A stretch of DNA of 64,000 bases from Fodinibius sp. Rm-B-1B1-1 (GTDB lineage Bacteria; Bacteroidota; Rhodothermia; Balneolales; Balneolaceae): positions 1,302,001-1,366,000 of the forward strand of contig NZ_JBCFYD010000001.1 in NCBI RefSeq assembly GCF_038594945.1, written 5' to 3'. Below are positions 26,976-35,925 of the stretch, piece after piece. Within the stretch, counting starts at the first letter, position 1. Every line of letters starts with the position of its first letter. Both the position numbers and the translations under genes were made by a program. The notes under the pieces were generated by a model that saw nothing but the letters and a program-made list of their open reading frames with translations, was not told where the DNA came from and ran no database searches.

Positions 26976-27094
26976 TTTGTGGTCTTAAAGATGAATTAAT
27001 TTTACTAAATAGCTTTTATATTAGTGATGTATGTTATCTTATAAAATAAATTATATCTTCTATCAGGTTATGTTGAGAATTCCTTAAAAGATAT

Positions 27095-27352
27095 ATGTAC
27101 ATGGATATTAAATTCGTAGATCGAGAAAAAATTTATACTTCCAAACGAAGGTCTTCCAAGTTTAAGCCGTTATTGGAGGCCCTGGACAAATTAGAAGTAG
27201 GGGGAGATGCCATTGAGGTTGACTATGAAGACGAAAAAAGTGTAAACTCAATGCGCACTGCGGTTTATCAGTATAATCAAAAAAAGGGTGTTAAGATTAG
27301 AAGTGGTAAAGATTCGGAAAACAAGAAGATTTACTTTTATCGAGAACGATAA
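27095..27352 (+). CDS. small basic protein, unknown function
   Basis: An 85-residue protein rich in Lys, Arg, Asp and Glu, with a 'KRRSSKFKPLLEALDKLEVGGDAIEVDYEDE' core. The tail 'GVKIRSGKDSENKKIYFYRER' looks like a short beta-rich nucleic-acid-binding C-terminus (inference). A Met two codons in is an alternative start. It is about 60 bp upstream of egtD on the same strand. Confidence 0.55.
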   Translation: MYMDIKFVDREKIYTSKRRSSKFKPLLEALDKLEVGGDAIEVDYEDEKSVNSMRTAVYQYNQKKGVKIRSGKDSENKKIYFYRER

Positions 27353-27411
27353 TAAGGAGGCTGCGCGTTAATTGTATGTAGTCAAGACCGCGAATAGCTA
27401 AAGGTTTTTGT

Positions 27412-28356
27412 ATGAATAATCTATCGGCTGTAGACCAATCTTCGATGCTCAATGAGGTAGTGTCGGGGTTATCAAGGGAACAGAAACAATTGCCCAGCAA
27501 GTATTTTTATGATCAGCATGGGTCCGATTTGTTTGAACAGATTACCTACCTTGATGAATATTATTTGACGGATTGTGAAAAGGAGATCCTGAAAGAAAAT
27601 ATTAAAGAGATAGCTGATTATATTGGCTCGAATGTCATGCTGATAGAATTGGGTAGTGGCAACAGTTATAAAACCCGATTTTTGCTTGAAGAACTCTCTG
27701 AACTGTCTACCTATATTCCGGTTGATATTTCCGAAGAATATTTACTCAAGACGGCCAACCAGCTTCGGATCGAATATCCTCGAATATCAATAATACCTGT
27801 TTTTGCTGATTATACTTCTCAGTTCGATTTACCTGTTTCTGATTCTTCCAATCAAAAGCAGGTGGTCTTTTTTCCGGGATCAACTATTGGCAACTTTTCA
27901 CCGGAAGAGGCAAAAGCGTTTATAGATAATATTGCAACTATTACTACGAATGATGCTGAAATGCTTGTTGGGGTGGACCTAAAGAAAGACAAGGCAATTT
28001 TAGAGGCTGCATATAATGATCGGGAAGGGGTAACGGAAGCATTTAATAAAAATATGTTGAAGCACATAAATCGAAAACTGGGCGCCAATTTTGATACCAA
28101 AAAGTTCAGTCACAATGCTTTTTACAATGAAGATGCCGGACGTGTTGAGATGCACTTGGTATCAACTGAGGAGCAGACAGTTTCTATTGGTGATACTATT
28201 TTTCAATTTGATGAGGGAGAATCTATCCATACCGAAAATTCGTACAAATATAGTTTAAATGATTTTGAAGAGTTGGTCAGCAAGTGGTATTCGGTAGAGA
28301 AAGTTTGGACTGACAAACAGGGTTACTTTTCGTTGCAATATCTTAAAAAGAAATAG
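27412..28356 (+). CDS. egtD: L-histidine N-alpha-methyltransferase (EgtD family)
   Basis: A 314-residue SAM methyltransferase of the EgtD family, which trimethylates histidine to hercynine in ergothioneine biosynthesis. The start 'LPSKYFYDQHGSDLFEQITYLDEYYLTDCEKEIL' is the family signature. The SAM site is 'MLIELGSGNSYKTRFLLEEL', and 'VVFFPGSTIGNFSPEEA' is another conserved block. No egtB or egtC is in the window, so ergothioneine synthesis here would need genes elsewhere. A 45-codon ORF follows 4 bp after its stop. Confidence 0.9.
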   Translation: MNNLSAVDQSSMLNEVVSGLSREQKQLPSKYFYDQHGSDLFEQITYLDEYYLTDCEKEILKENIKEIADYIGSNVMLIELGSGNSYKTRFLLEELSELSTYIPVDISEEYLLKTANQLRIEYPRISIIPVFADYTSQFDLPVSDSSNQKQVVFFPGSTIGNFSPEEAKAFIDNIATITTNDAEMLVGVDLKKDKAILEAAYNDREGVTEAFNKNMLKHINRKLGANFDTKKFSHNAFYNEDAGRVEMHLVSTEEQTVSIGDTIFQFDEGESIHTENSYKYSLNDFEELVSKWYSVEKVWTDKQGYFSLQYLKKK

Positions 28357-28360
28357 CCCT

Positions 28361-28498
28361 ATGATACGCTTTTTTAGAAATAATACTGCTGAAAACTCGA
28401 TACTAACGCCGGGTTTTATAGTGATGACTATTGCCGTAGGACTAATTGTAGGATCTTTTTTGGTACAGGTAGCCATGGGATTGTGTCCCGTGCCCTGA
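28361..28498 (+). CDS. 45-aa single-pass membrane protein, possible
   Basis: An ORF of 45 codons that starts 4 bp after the egtD stop. The sequence has a charged N-terminus (IRFFRNNTAENS) followed by a clear transmembrane helix (from PGFIVMTIAVGLIVGS to about VAMG). The tight spacing to egtD and the clean membrane helix argue that it is translated. Function unknown. Confidence 0.5.
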   Translation: MIRFFRNNTAENSILTPGFIVMTIAVGLIVGSFLVQVAMGLCPVP

Positions 28499-28590
28499 GC
28501 AAAATTTTCTGGCGGAATTGCTATAATAGTTTCGCAGTTTCGTCAGTTATGGTAGTATTAAACATCCAGCTAAACGAATATTGATAGTAT

Positions 28591-30816
28591 ATGGATGAAC
28601 AAGCTTTAGGAGAAGCAACACTGCAAGAGCAGGTAGAGGAACAGGAATCTACCGCGCAGCAAAAATATGGCACTTTCGGCGGGGTCTTTGTACCGACGTT
28701 GCTTACCATCCTGGGTGTTATCCTATTCTTACGTCAGGGTTGGGTCATCGGTAATGCCGGGTTGTTAGGTGGATGGCTGATTATTACGTTGGCTTTTGTG
28801 ATTGTGACCTTCACCGCACTCTCCATGTCGTGTATTACCACCAACATTCGTATTAAGGCAGGCGGAGCCTATTCCATTATTTCACAATCGCTGGGGTTGG
28901 AAGTTGGTGGCAGCGTTGGTGTGCCCCTTTATCTGGCACAGACCTTTGCCATTACGATGTATATCTTCGGTTTCAGGGAGGGTTGGCTGTATATCTTTCC
29001 TGATCATTACGCTATAGTGGTTGATATTGTGGTGTTTGGGTTACTGTTTATGGTGGCCTTTTTAAGTGCCAAACTGGCGTTTCGCATTCAGTATATAATT
29101 CTGGCGGTTATTGTCGGTGCGCTGATATCGGTGGGAGCTACGGTATTTACGGGGGCGATGGATCAAAGCATTCAGTGGTGGGGTACATTTCCTGGTGCCC
29201 CTGAAAACAACTTTGAAGGGGTAAGTTTCTGGGTAGTTTTTGCAGTTCTTTTCCCGGCGGCTACAGGAATCATGGCGGGAGCGAATATGTCGGGTGAGCT
29301 CAAAAATCCCAAGAAAAGTATACCCATAGGTACCCTTTCAGCAATTGTAATTAGCTATATAATTTATATGACCACAGGTTATTGGATGGCCAAAGTGGCA
29401 CCGGTTAATGAACTGGTGAGCAACTATAATGTAATGATTGATTACGCGTTTTGGTCACCGGCCGTGTTGGGCGGGTTGTTGGGGGCTACGTTTTCTTCGG
29501 CACTGGCATCAATTGTGGGAGCCCCGCGCATCTTGCAGGCATTAAGCGATCACAAAATTTTTCCCGGTGGGGACATGTTTTCAGAGCTGGCAGAAAATGG
29601 AGAGCCCCGCAATGCTATCTTGCTTACCGGTGGATTAGTGTTGGCTACGTTACTGCTTCGTGATTTAAATACCATTGCCCCGCTTATCACCATGTTCTTT
29701 TTAATTACCTATATGATGATCAATCTGGTGGTGTTTATTGAGCAACGTATGGATATGATCAGTTTCCGACCTACATTCAAAATTCCAAAGTTTGTGCCCT
29801 TTTTAGGAACGGTGGGATGCTTGTTTACGATGTTTATTATCAATTCTACCTTTGGCCTTATTGCACTGGGGTTTGTAATCATTACCTATCTGTATCTATC
29901 CAACAGAAAACTGAAAGTGCCGTATGGAGACATGCGCAGTGGTCTTTTTGTATCACTTGCCGAATGGGCAGCCAAAAGGGTGTCGTCGCTGCCTGAGCAA
30001 AATGAACGTGCTTGGAAGGCCAATTTATTAGTTCCGGTTAGAAGTGCCCGGGAGTTGCGCGGGAATTTCAGTCTAATACGAAATTTAGTATATCCCAAGG
30101 GGTCGGTAAAACTCGTGGGTATGTCTCAAACAGATAATGATAGTGATTTCAGAGATTCGCTGATGGATTTTGCGATGTCATTCAATCGGGAGAATATTTA
30201 TGCACGCTGGAGTATTATCGATTCGGATAATTTTGAAGAGACAATGTTAAACTCACTGCAAACATTGCAGGGCACATTTTTCAAGCCTAATATTTTATTT
30301 TTGCGATTGCCTGCTCACAAAAGGTATGATGATGAAATAGCGTCAATAATCAATCAGGCGCGCTTAAATAACATGGGGGTACAGTTATATGTTGAGGATA
30401 CCATTGCCCAACTTGGACGAAGTGCCTCGGTTAATGTGTGGATACACGAGCAGGGTCCCGAATGGGATTTAAATATGGAGCTGGGAAATATGGATTTGGC
30501 ACTGTTAACAGCTTACAAATTAAAAGTTAACTGGAATGCCAAAATGCGCGTTATTACTGTAGTAGAAGAATCGCAAGTGGAGGAGGCCTATCGCTACCTT
30601 GAAAACCTGTTAGATATAGCGCGAATCCCTGATGCTATTCCTCACGTTGAAATTGGCTCATTTCAAGGTATTATGAGAAATGCTCCACAGGCAGATTTGG
30701 ATCTAATGGGGCTACCCGAAGAGCCGGACTTTGATAAGTTGCGATCGTATGTAGACGAAACACAGTCGGCCTGTGTGTTCGTAGCCGATTCAGGCAATGA
30801 AAATATTCTGGCATAG
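28591..30816 (+). CDS. SLC12/cation-chloride cotransporter-like permease
   Basis: A 741-residue membrane transporter of the amino acid-polyamine-organocation superfamily. The N-terminal 'GTFGGVFVPTLLTILGVILFLRQGWVIGN' is the signature of the SLC12 (Na/K/Cl cotransporter) type. It has about twelve predicted membrane helices, followed by a C-terminal cytosolic domain of about 270 residues. It likely moves cations with chloride, which fits a salt-adapted organism (inference). The N-terminal 30 residues are acidic and Gln/Glu-rich. Confidence 0.88.
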   Translation: MDEQALGEATLQEQVEEQESTAQQKYGTFGGVFVPTLLTILGVILFLRQGWVIGNAGLLGGWLIITLAFVIVTFTALSMSCITTNIRIKAGGAYSIISQSLGLEVGGSVGVPLYLAQTFAITMYIFGFREGWLYIFPDHYAIVVDIVVFGLLFMVAFLSAKLAFRIQYIILAVIVGALISVGATVFTGAMDQSIQWWGTFPGAPENNFEGVSFWVVFAVLFPAATGIMAGANMSGELKNPKKSIPIGTLSAIVISYIIYMTTGYWMAKVAPVNELVSNYNVMIDYAFWSPAVLGGLLGATFSSALASIVGAPRILQALSDHKIFPGGDMFSELAENGEPRNAILLTGGLVLATLLLRDLNTIAPLITMFFLITYMMINLVVFIEQRMDMISFRPTFKIPKFVPFLGTVGCLFTMFIINSTFGLIALGFVIITYLYLSNRKLKVPYGDMRSGLFVSLAEWAAKRVSSLPEQNERAWKANLLVPVRSARELRGNFSLIRNLVYPKGSVKLVGMSQTDNDSDFRDSLMDFAMSFNRENIYARWSIIDSDNFEETMLNSLQTLQGTFFKPNILFLRLPAHKRYDDEIASIINQARLNNMGVQLYVEDTIAQLGRSASVNVWIHEQGPEWDLNMELGNMDLALLTAYKLKVNWNAKMRVITVVEESQVEEAYRYLENLLDIARIPDAIPHVEIGSFQGIMRNAPQADLDLMGLPEEPDFDKLRSYVDETQSACVFVADSGNENILA

Positions 30817-30879
30817 GCCTAAAACTTGTCGGGTCGATTATTATAGTTTATGTAAACCTCAAAAAAATGTATTTTGGGA

Positions 30880-30965
30880 TTTAACGGGGTGCCCTCTAAG
30901 GAACTTAGCGGGCTGAGATCATACCCTTAAACCTGATCTGGATAATACCAGCGTAGGGAACCAGT
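30880..30965 (+). ncRNA. TPP riboswitch (THI element)
   Basis: The sequence contains the conserved TPP riboswitch core: GGGGTGCC at 30886-30893, GCTGAGATCATACCC in the pyrimidine-sensing helix, then AACCTGATCTGG and AATACCAGCGTAGGGAA. It is on the plus strand and directly upstream of the methyltransferase-AIR synthase-thiE operon, so thiamine pyrophosphate should repress that operon. Confidence 0.95.
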
Positions 30966-30981
30966 CTGCTTATTGCAAGTT

Positions 30982-31062
30982 ATGTTCTTTCGGCTGATTG
31001 CCTTCCTGTTATTATCCATACAGTCGGAACTGAATTTTGAAATTCATAGCATGATGCAATGA
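30982..31062 (+). CDS. 26-aa hydrophobic leader ORF after the TPP riboswitch
   Basis: ATG at 30982, then a hydrophobic run 'FFRLIAFLLLSIQS', ending in a TGA that overlaps the methyltransferase ATG (ATGA at 31059-31062). The overlap would couple translation of the two. It may be a real leader peptide or chance; there is no other support. Confidence 0.25.
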   Translation: MFFRLIAFLLLSIQSELNFEIHSMMQ

Positions 31063-31787
31063 GCAATAAACTCCAGAAGAAAAAATTCGAGCTGGTCACA
31101 AAAAAGCTTGAACAGTGGCAGGATCGAAAAGAATGGTTTTTTAACCGTGAGCACACCGAAGTATATGAAGATTACTACGAAGGTAGGTATAAGCGGGCTG
31201 AAATCTGGCAGAAGAAGGTATTGGCGAAGCTCATCAAAAAAGATGAGCGCGTAGAAACCCTCTTGGAATATGGCTGCGGAACAACCCGCTTTACTCGTTG
31301 GTGGCAGGAAATTGGCATCGAAGCTACCGGTGCGGATATTTCGCCTTTTATGTTGGGCGAAGGAAACAAACATTTTGATGGCGATTTGGTGTGGGCCGAT
31401 TCGCATCATATGCCGTTTAAGGATAATACCTTTGATGCGCTCGCTTTCATTGCCACTTTTGCCTATTACCAAGACCCGATAAAAGTCATTCGTGAGGCGG
31501 TGCGCGTGGGCAAGTACGGAATGATTTTCGGTATCATGAATCGCAATTCCACAAAGGTAGTCCGCCGACGTGTACAAGAAGTTTTTGGAGCAAATCCCTA
31601 TTACGAAACGGCCGATTTTTATACGCCGAAAAAGCTGATTGACACCATCCATGAAGCGTTGGAGGGACGATTGTACGAGATCGAATGGACGGCCACCGGC
31701 TTGCCGAAGTGGTTCCCTGTACAGCGCTGGGGATTGCCAATTGGCGATTTTTTCGGACTGCATGTAAAGCTAACCGATGTAGAATAA
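31059..31787 (+). CDS. class I SAM methyltransferase in TPP-riboswitch operon
   Basis: A 242-residue Rossmann methyltransferase. Motif I is 'LLEYGCGTTRFTRWW', and the acidic residue follows in 'ATGADISPFML'. The motif IV region is 'FDALAFIATFAYY'. As first gene behind a TPP riboswitch it is presumably part of thiamine synthesis, salvage or transport, but no such methyltransferase is standard in the known pathway. The reaction is unknown. Twelve bp separate it from the AIR-synthase-like gene. Confidence 0.85.
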   Translation: MSNKLQKKKFELVTKKLEQWQDRKEWFFNREHTEVYEDYYEGRYKRAEIWQKKVLAKLIKKDERVETLLEYGCGTTRFTRWWQEIGIEATGADISPFMLGEGNKHFDGDLVWADSHHMPFKDNTFDALAFIATFAYYQDPIKVIREAVRVGKYGMIFGIMNRNSTKVVRRRVQEVFGANPYYETADFYTPKKLIDTIHEALEGRLYEIEWTATGLPKWFPVQRWGLPIGDFFGLHVKLTDVE

Positions 31788-31798
31788 CTCTGATCAGT

Positions 31799-32863
31799 AT
31801 GAGTGCATTTGAAGACAATAGCGGAAAAATAAATAGCGAGCTGTTTCATGAAATAATTGGATCGCAAAAGGGGCGGCAGCGCAGGGAAGTTATTACAGGC
31901 CCCAAGTTTGGTGTGGATACCGCCGTCATAGATCTTGGCAATGGAAAAGGGCTGGCTACTTCGAGCGATCCACTCTCATTGATTCCTTCTTTGGGTCTCA
32001 AAGAGTCGGCGTGGCTGTCGGTACATCTGCTGGTCAATGATATGGCGACTACTGGATTTGATCCCCAGTACGCCCAGTTTACGTTGAACTTGCCGACTGA
32101 TTTTCCCCTGGAGAAATTCAAGAGCTACTGGGGGCATATCCACGGGATGTGTGATGAGCTTGGCATTGCTATTACCGGCGGACATACAGCACAGGTGCCG
32201 GGACAACAATCTACGACCCCGGGCGGCGGTACGATGTTTTTGCAGGCGCCATTGGATGACATCATCACGAGTAATGGAGCCGAGCCCGGCAATAAAATTA
32301 TAGTCACCAAAGAAAGTGCGCTGGTATCGTCTTCAATATTGGCGATGAGTTTTCCCGAAACAGTGCAGCAGGAATGCGGGAAAAATATTTACGAGCAAGC
32401 CCGCGAGAATTTTTATCGGACTTCATCACTGCAAGATGCGCTGGAAGCAACGAAGGTGCTGGCGCCCAACACGGAATTAAAGGCTATGCACGATGTTACC
32501 GAGGGGGGCTTGCTTGGTGGGATTTCTGAGCTGGCTGAAGCTTCGGGCTGTGGATTCAGGGTGGATAGCGCTAAACTGCCCGTGGGAGAAGCTCCACAGG
32601 AGATTTGCGAGCTTTTTGAGATCGACCATCGGCTTTGTGTGGGAGCCGGATCGATGATAATGGCTGTAGAAGAAGGAAAGGAAGAAATGCTTTTAAATCA
32701 TCTTAATGAGCAGTCTATACCCGCGACGGTGGTAGGTGAATTGACAGAAAAAAATGAAGGAATGATCCTTATTGAAGAGGGGAAGGAAGCCTCTTTTGAG
32801 TTTGATGGCAATGACCCATACTGGAATGCATTTTTTGAAGCGATGGAAAAGGGCTGGAAGTAA
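31799..32863 (+). CDS. AIR synthase/HypE/ThiL-superfamily protein
   Basis: A 354-residue two-domain protein of the PurM/ThiL/HypE/SelD superfamily, whose members bind ATP in a dimer cleft. 'GVDTAVIDLG...ATSSDPL', 'LLVNDMATTGFDP' and 'GITGGHTAQVPGQ...TPGGGTMF' are its visible blocks, with 'MHDVTEGGLLGGISELAEASGCGFRVD' in the second domain. Given the riboswitch and neighbouring thiE-like gene, a ThiL-like (thiamine-monophosphate kinase) role is the best guess, though the exact subfamily is not certain. I chose ATG 31799 (MSAFEDNSGK); the frame is open further upstream into the methyltransferase. Confidence 0.8.
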   Translation: MSAFEDNSGKINSELFHEIIGSQKGRQRREVITGPKFGVDTAVIDLGNGKGLATSSDPLSLIPSLGLKESAWLSVHLLVNDMATTGFDPQYAQFTLNLPTDFPLEKFKSYWGHIHGMCDELGIAITGGHTAQVPGQQSTTPGGGTMFLQAPLDDIITSNGAEPGNKIIVTKESALVSSSILAMSFPETVQQECGKNIYEQARENFYRTSSLQDALEATKVLAPNTELKAMHDVTEGGLLGGISELAEASGCGFRVDSAKLPVGEAPQEICELFEIDHRLCVGAGSMIMAVEEGKEEMLLNHLNEQSIPATVVGELTEKNEGMILIEEGKEASFEFDGNDPYWNAFFEAMEKGWK

Positions 32864-32931
32864 ATATGTCCTTAGTTTGAGTAGGAGATTAAGTTTTTTG
32901 AAACTTGATGAATCGTTTTAATTGTAGAATT

Positions 32932-33570
32932 ATGAAAGACGAAAACTTGAACGGTATTTATTTGGTGGTAGATCCGGCCATGGACCATGACCAATTGCTG
33001 GATAAAGTAGAACAGGCGCTGGAAGGCGGCGTAGAAATTCTGCAGATCTGGAACAACTGGTCGGATGGTATGCGTCAGCCCGACCGTGAACAGTTAGTCA
33101 CCTATATTATTTCAATAGCGGATAAATATGATGTTCCGGTATTGGTTAATGAGAGTTGGAAACTGCTTAAAAATACCAAGGCACACGGCGTGCATTTTGA
33201 TTCCATTCCAGATGATATTGATACGATCCGTCAGCAAATTGGGAGCGATTTTATTACGGGCATTACCTGTAGTAATGATTTGGATGTAGTACGATGGGCC
33301 GAAGAAAACAATGTTGATTACATCTCGTTCTGTGCCATGTTTCCGTCGCCTTCGGTTGGCAGTTGTGAGATCGTACAACCCGAAACGGTGCGAAAAGCAC
33401 GTGAGCTGACAGATATACCACTATTTTTATCGGGTGGGATAACCCCAGAAAGTATTGGCAAACTTGATGGGTTAGAGTTTAATGGTGTGGCAGTAATATC
33501 AGGAATTTTAAAGGATGATAAGCCCCAGGAGCGGGTTTTAAGTTATAAACAAATACTTAATAATCGGTAA
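32932..33570 (+). CDS. thiE: thiamine-phosphate synthase-like
   Basis: A TIM-barrel protein of the ThiE/TenI group. 'LDKVEQALEGGVEILQIW', 'VPVLVNESWKLLKNTKAHGVHFDS' and 'YISFCAMFPSPSVGSCEIV' are the expected blocks, and 'LFLSGGITPESIGKL' the phosphate-binding Gly-rich loop. ThiE joins HMP-PP and thiazole phosphate to make thiamine phosphate. Third gene of the TPP-riboswitch operon. I prefer the Met of MKDENLNGIYLVVD; the frame extends 9 codons upstream with a TTG. Confidence 0.85.
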   Translation: MKDENLNGIYLVVDPAMDHDQLLDKVEQALEGGVEILQIWNNWSDGMRQPDREQLVTYIISIADKYDVPVLVNESWKLLKNTKAHGVHFDSIPDDIDTIRQQIGSDFITGITCSNDLDVVRWAEENNVDYISFCAMFPSPSVGSCEIVQPETVRKARELTDIPLFLSGGITPESIGKLDGLEFNGVAVISGILKDDKPQERVLSYKQILNNR

Positions 33571-33587
33571 GATTTTTTAGTGAAAAT

Positions 33588-33703
33588 AAAGTGCTGGTGG
33601 GAATTGTAGATGTTGTTCTATTTATAACTATAAGTTAATTGATTGCGTTAAAACGTTTATTCTTTTTCCAATATGTTTTCCCGCAATTTTCCCAGACCCC
33701 GAA
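33588..33703. repeat. inverted-end intergenic element, copy 1
   Basis: First of three related intergenic elements (others at about 36381-36497 and 37608-37728). It shares the left block AAGTGCTGG...GAAT(T/C)GTAGATGTTGTTCT. The left arm CTGG...AATTG pairs with CAATT...CCAG on the right. In copies 2 and 3 the same positions read AATCG/CGATT and CTGGG or CCGGG/CCCGG, so the pairing is kept by compensating changes. It lies between the thiE-like and Trm112-like genes. Confidence 0.55.
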
Positions 33704-33805
33704 ATTAAATTTCTCTTGAGTTTTTACGGGCCTTTTGGGTCAAGCTAAAAGGCGGTAAGAGAAGGATTGCTTTTATTTTTTTAATTAGTTGCAAAAAGAA
33801 GACCT

Positions 33806-34084
33806 ATGACAAAAGAACTGTTAGAAAAACTGTGCTGCCCGATCGATAAGCACGATTTAGATGCAAATATTATTAATGAAAGGGAGGACGGTGAAATCCT
33901 GGAGGGACTCCTGAGCTGTCCTGAATGCAACCGCTATTTCCCGGTGATCTATGGTATTCCTATTCTTATTCCCGATGAATATCGCGATGAATCCATGGAA
34001 AAACCGCTGCTTAAAAAGTGGGGCTATGAGCTTGCTGAAGGGGAAGATTCAGCGTTGCCACTGTTGGCAGAAAGTGAGAGGTAA
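33806..34084 (+). CDS. Trm112-family zinc-ribbon protein
   Basis: A 92-residue protein. The N-terminal 'LLEKLCCPIDKHDLDA...LLSCPECNRYFPVIYGIPILIPDE' is the Trm112/YcaR fold with two Cys pairs for zinc. In eukaryotes Trm112 activates several methyltransferases; bacterial homologues are small partners of unknown function. An AIR-synthase-like/methyltransferase operon ends a short way upstream, but no direct link is visible. Confidence 0.8.
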   Translation: MTKELLEKLCCPIDKHDLDANIINEREDGEILEGLLSCPECNRYFPVIYGIPILIPDEYRDESMEKPLLKKWGYELAEGEDSALPLLAESER

Positions 34085-34254
34085 TTTAAGCACTAAGCAT
34101 TTTAGGTTCCGCAGCTAAGTTATGGAACCAGATTGAAAGAAGGGGGCTGAGTTAGCATTACTGGAGAAGAAGAGCAATTAGGAACTTAGAATTAAGAATG
34201 GTGGATAGGTTATACCCATTAATTCTTAATTCCTCATTCCCAATTCCTTATTAA

Positions 34255-35925
34255 CTAATCACGCATCAGCTTTTTGTACTGTACGCGTTCAGGATGGTAT
34301 TTTGAACCCAACCTTTTTTCTCGATTCTCTTCGTATTCTGAATAGTTGCCCTCAAACCAATACACTTGGCTGTTGCCCTCAAATGCCAGCATGTGTGTAG
34401 CAATACGATCCAAGAACCAGCGGTCGTGCGAAATAACCACTGCACAGCCTGCAAAATCGAGCAATGCTTCTTCCAGTGCTCGCAATGTGTGGACATCCAG
34501 GTCATTGGTTGGCTCATCCAAGAGCAATACATTCGATTCTTGTTTGAGCATCTTAGCCAAGTGGACGCGGTTTCGTTCTCCACCCGAAATTTCGCTGCAT
34601 CGCTTCTGCTGATCGCTCCCACTGAAGTTAAACCGAGCCGTATAAGCACGTGAATTCATCTCACGGTTGCCCAGCTTAACGGTGTCTTTGCCGCCCGAAA
34701 TTTCCTCCCAAATGGTCTTTTCGGGATCCAGCGGTCGTTTCTGATTTACGTATCCAAGCTCAACACTTTCACCAGTTTCAATGGTACCACTGTCGGGCTC
34801 TTCTTCACCGGTAATCATTTTAAAGAGCGTAGATTTTCCTGCTCCATTGGGACCAATAACGCCTACGATGCCGCCCGGGGGCAGGCTGAAATTCATCTCC
34901 TCAATAAGCAGCCGATCCTCATAGCCCTTGGACACATCGTTTGCTTCAATTACTTTGTCCCCCAAGCGTGGGCCTTCAGGAATAAAGATCTCCATTTCCT
35001 CGCGCTGTTTCTTACGCTCTTCAGAAAGGAGTTCATTGTATTTATTAATGCGTGCTTTACTCTTAGACCGTCGCCCTTTGGGATTCTGTTGAATCCATTC
35101 CAGCTCTTTCTGCAAGGTCTTTTGCCGTTTGGACTCTTGTTTTTCTTCCTGTTCCAATCGTTTTTTCTTTTGGTCCAGCCAAGAGCTGTAGTTACCCTCA
35201 AAGGGGATGCCTTCTCCACGGTCGAGCTCCAGAATCCATCCCGCCACATTATCAAGAAAATAGCGGTCGTGTGTTACAGCGATCACCGTACCTTCATAGC
35301 GATCCAAGTGCTGTTCGAGCCAGGCCACCGATTCAGCATCGAGGTGATTAGTGGGTTCGTCGAGCAGAAGAACATCCGGCTTTTGGAGCAGCAGTCGGCA
35401 CAGCGCTACGCGGCGCGCCTCCCCACCTGAAAGTACCTCCACCGACGTATCGCCGGGAGGGGTGCGCAGGGCATCCATCGCCTGATCCAGTTTGCTATCC
35501 AGATCCCAGGCACCGAGATGTTCAATCTTCTCCTGTAGTTTTTCCTGCTTTTCGATGAGCTTCTCAAAGTCGGCATCAGCTTCGCCGAAAGCAGCGTTGA
35601 TCTCCTCATATTCATTCAGCAGATCGATCTGCTCCTGCACGCCTTCTTCGACAATCTCTTTGACGGTTTTATCGGGATTGAGTTTGGGCTCTTGGGGAAG
35701 CATCCCAAAAGTGATGCCTTTGTTGCGCGAAATTTTGCCCTGGTACTCGTCATCATTACCGGCAATAATATTTAACAGGGTACTTTTACCGGATCCATTG
35801 TTACCGAGCACGCCGATTTTAGCACCGTGAAAAAAGGAGAGGTAAATATCTTTTAGCACATAGTTGTTGGGCTTGTAAACCTTGCTTACGCCCTCCATTG
35901 AAAAAATGACTTTTTGATCACTCAC
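34255..35925 (-). CDS. ettA: energy-dependent translational throttle protein EttA
   Basis: A 556-residue ABC-F protein that binds the ribosomal E site and gates the first elongation steps by ATP level. Two ABC cassettes are visible: Walker A 'GNNGSGKST' and 'GPNGAGKST', signatures 'LSGGEARRVALCRLLL' and 'ISGGERNRVHLAKML', Walker B 'VLLLDEPTNHLDAESVAW' and 'VLLLDEPTNDLDVHTLRA'. The interdomain linker is present. Length and sequence fit EttA. It is convergent with the Trm112-like gene and reads toward it. Confidence 0.95.
   Translation of the reverse strand: MSDQKVIFSMEGVSKVYKPNNYVLKDIYLSFFHGAKIGVLGNNGSGKSTLLNIIAGNDDEYQGKISRNKGITFGMLPQEPKLNPDKTVKEIVEEGVQEQIDLLNEYEEINAAFGEADADFEKLIEKQEKLQEKIEHLGAWDLDSKLDQAMDALRTPPGDTSVEVLSGGEARRVALCRLLLQKPDVLLLDEPTNHLDAESVAWLEQHLDRYEGTVIAVTHDRYFLDNVAGWILELDRGEGIPFEGNYSSWLDQKKKRLEQEEKQESKRQKTLQKELEWIQQNPKGRRSKSKARINKYNELLSEERKKQREEMEIFIPEGPRLGDKVIEANDVSKGYEDRLLIEEMNFSLPPGGIVGVIGPNGAGKSTLFKMITGEEEPDSGTIETGESVELGYVNQKRPLDPEKTIWEEISGGKDTVKLGNREMNSRAYTARFNFSGSDQQKRCSEISGGERNRVHLAKMLKQESNVLLLDEPTNDLDVHTLRALEEALLDFAGCAVVISHDRWFLDRIATHMLAFEGNSQVYWFEGNYSEYEENREKRLGSKYHPERVQYKKLMRD

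Noticed and set aside
31044-31763. 240-codon minus-strand ORF opposite the methyltransferase
   Set aside because: It is the shadow of the plus-strand methyltransferase, which has a clear motif I and sits in the riboswitch operon; the minus frame has no recognisable domain.
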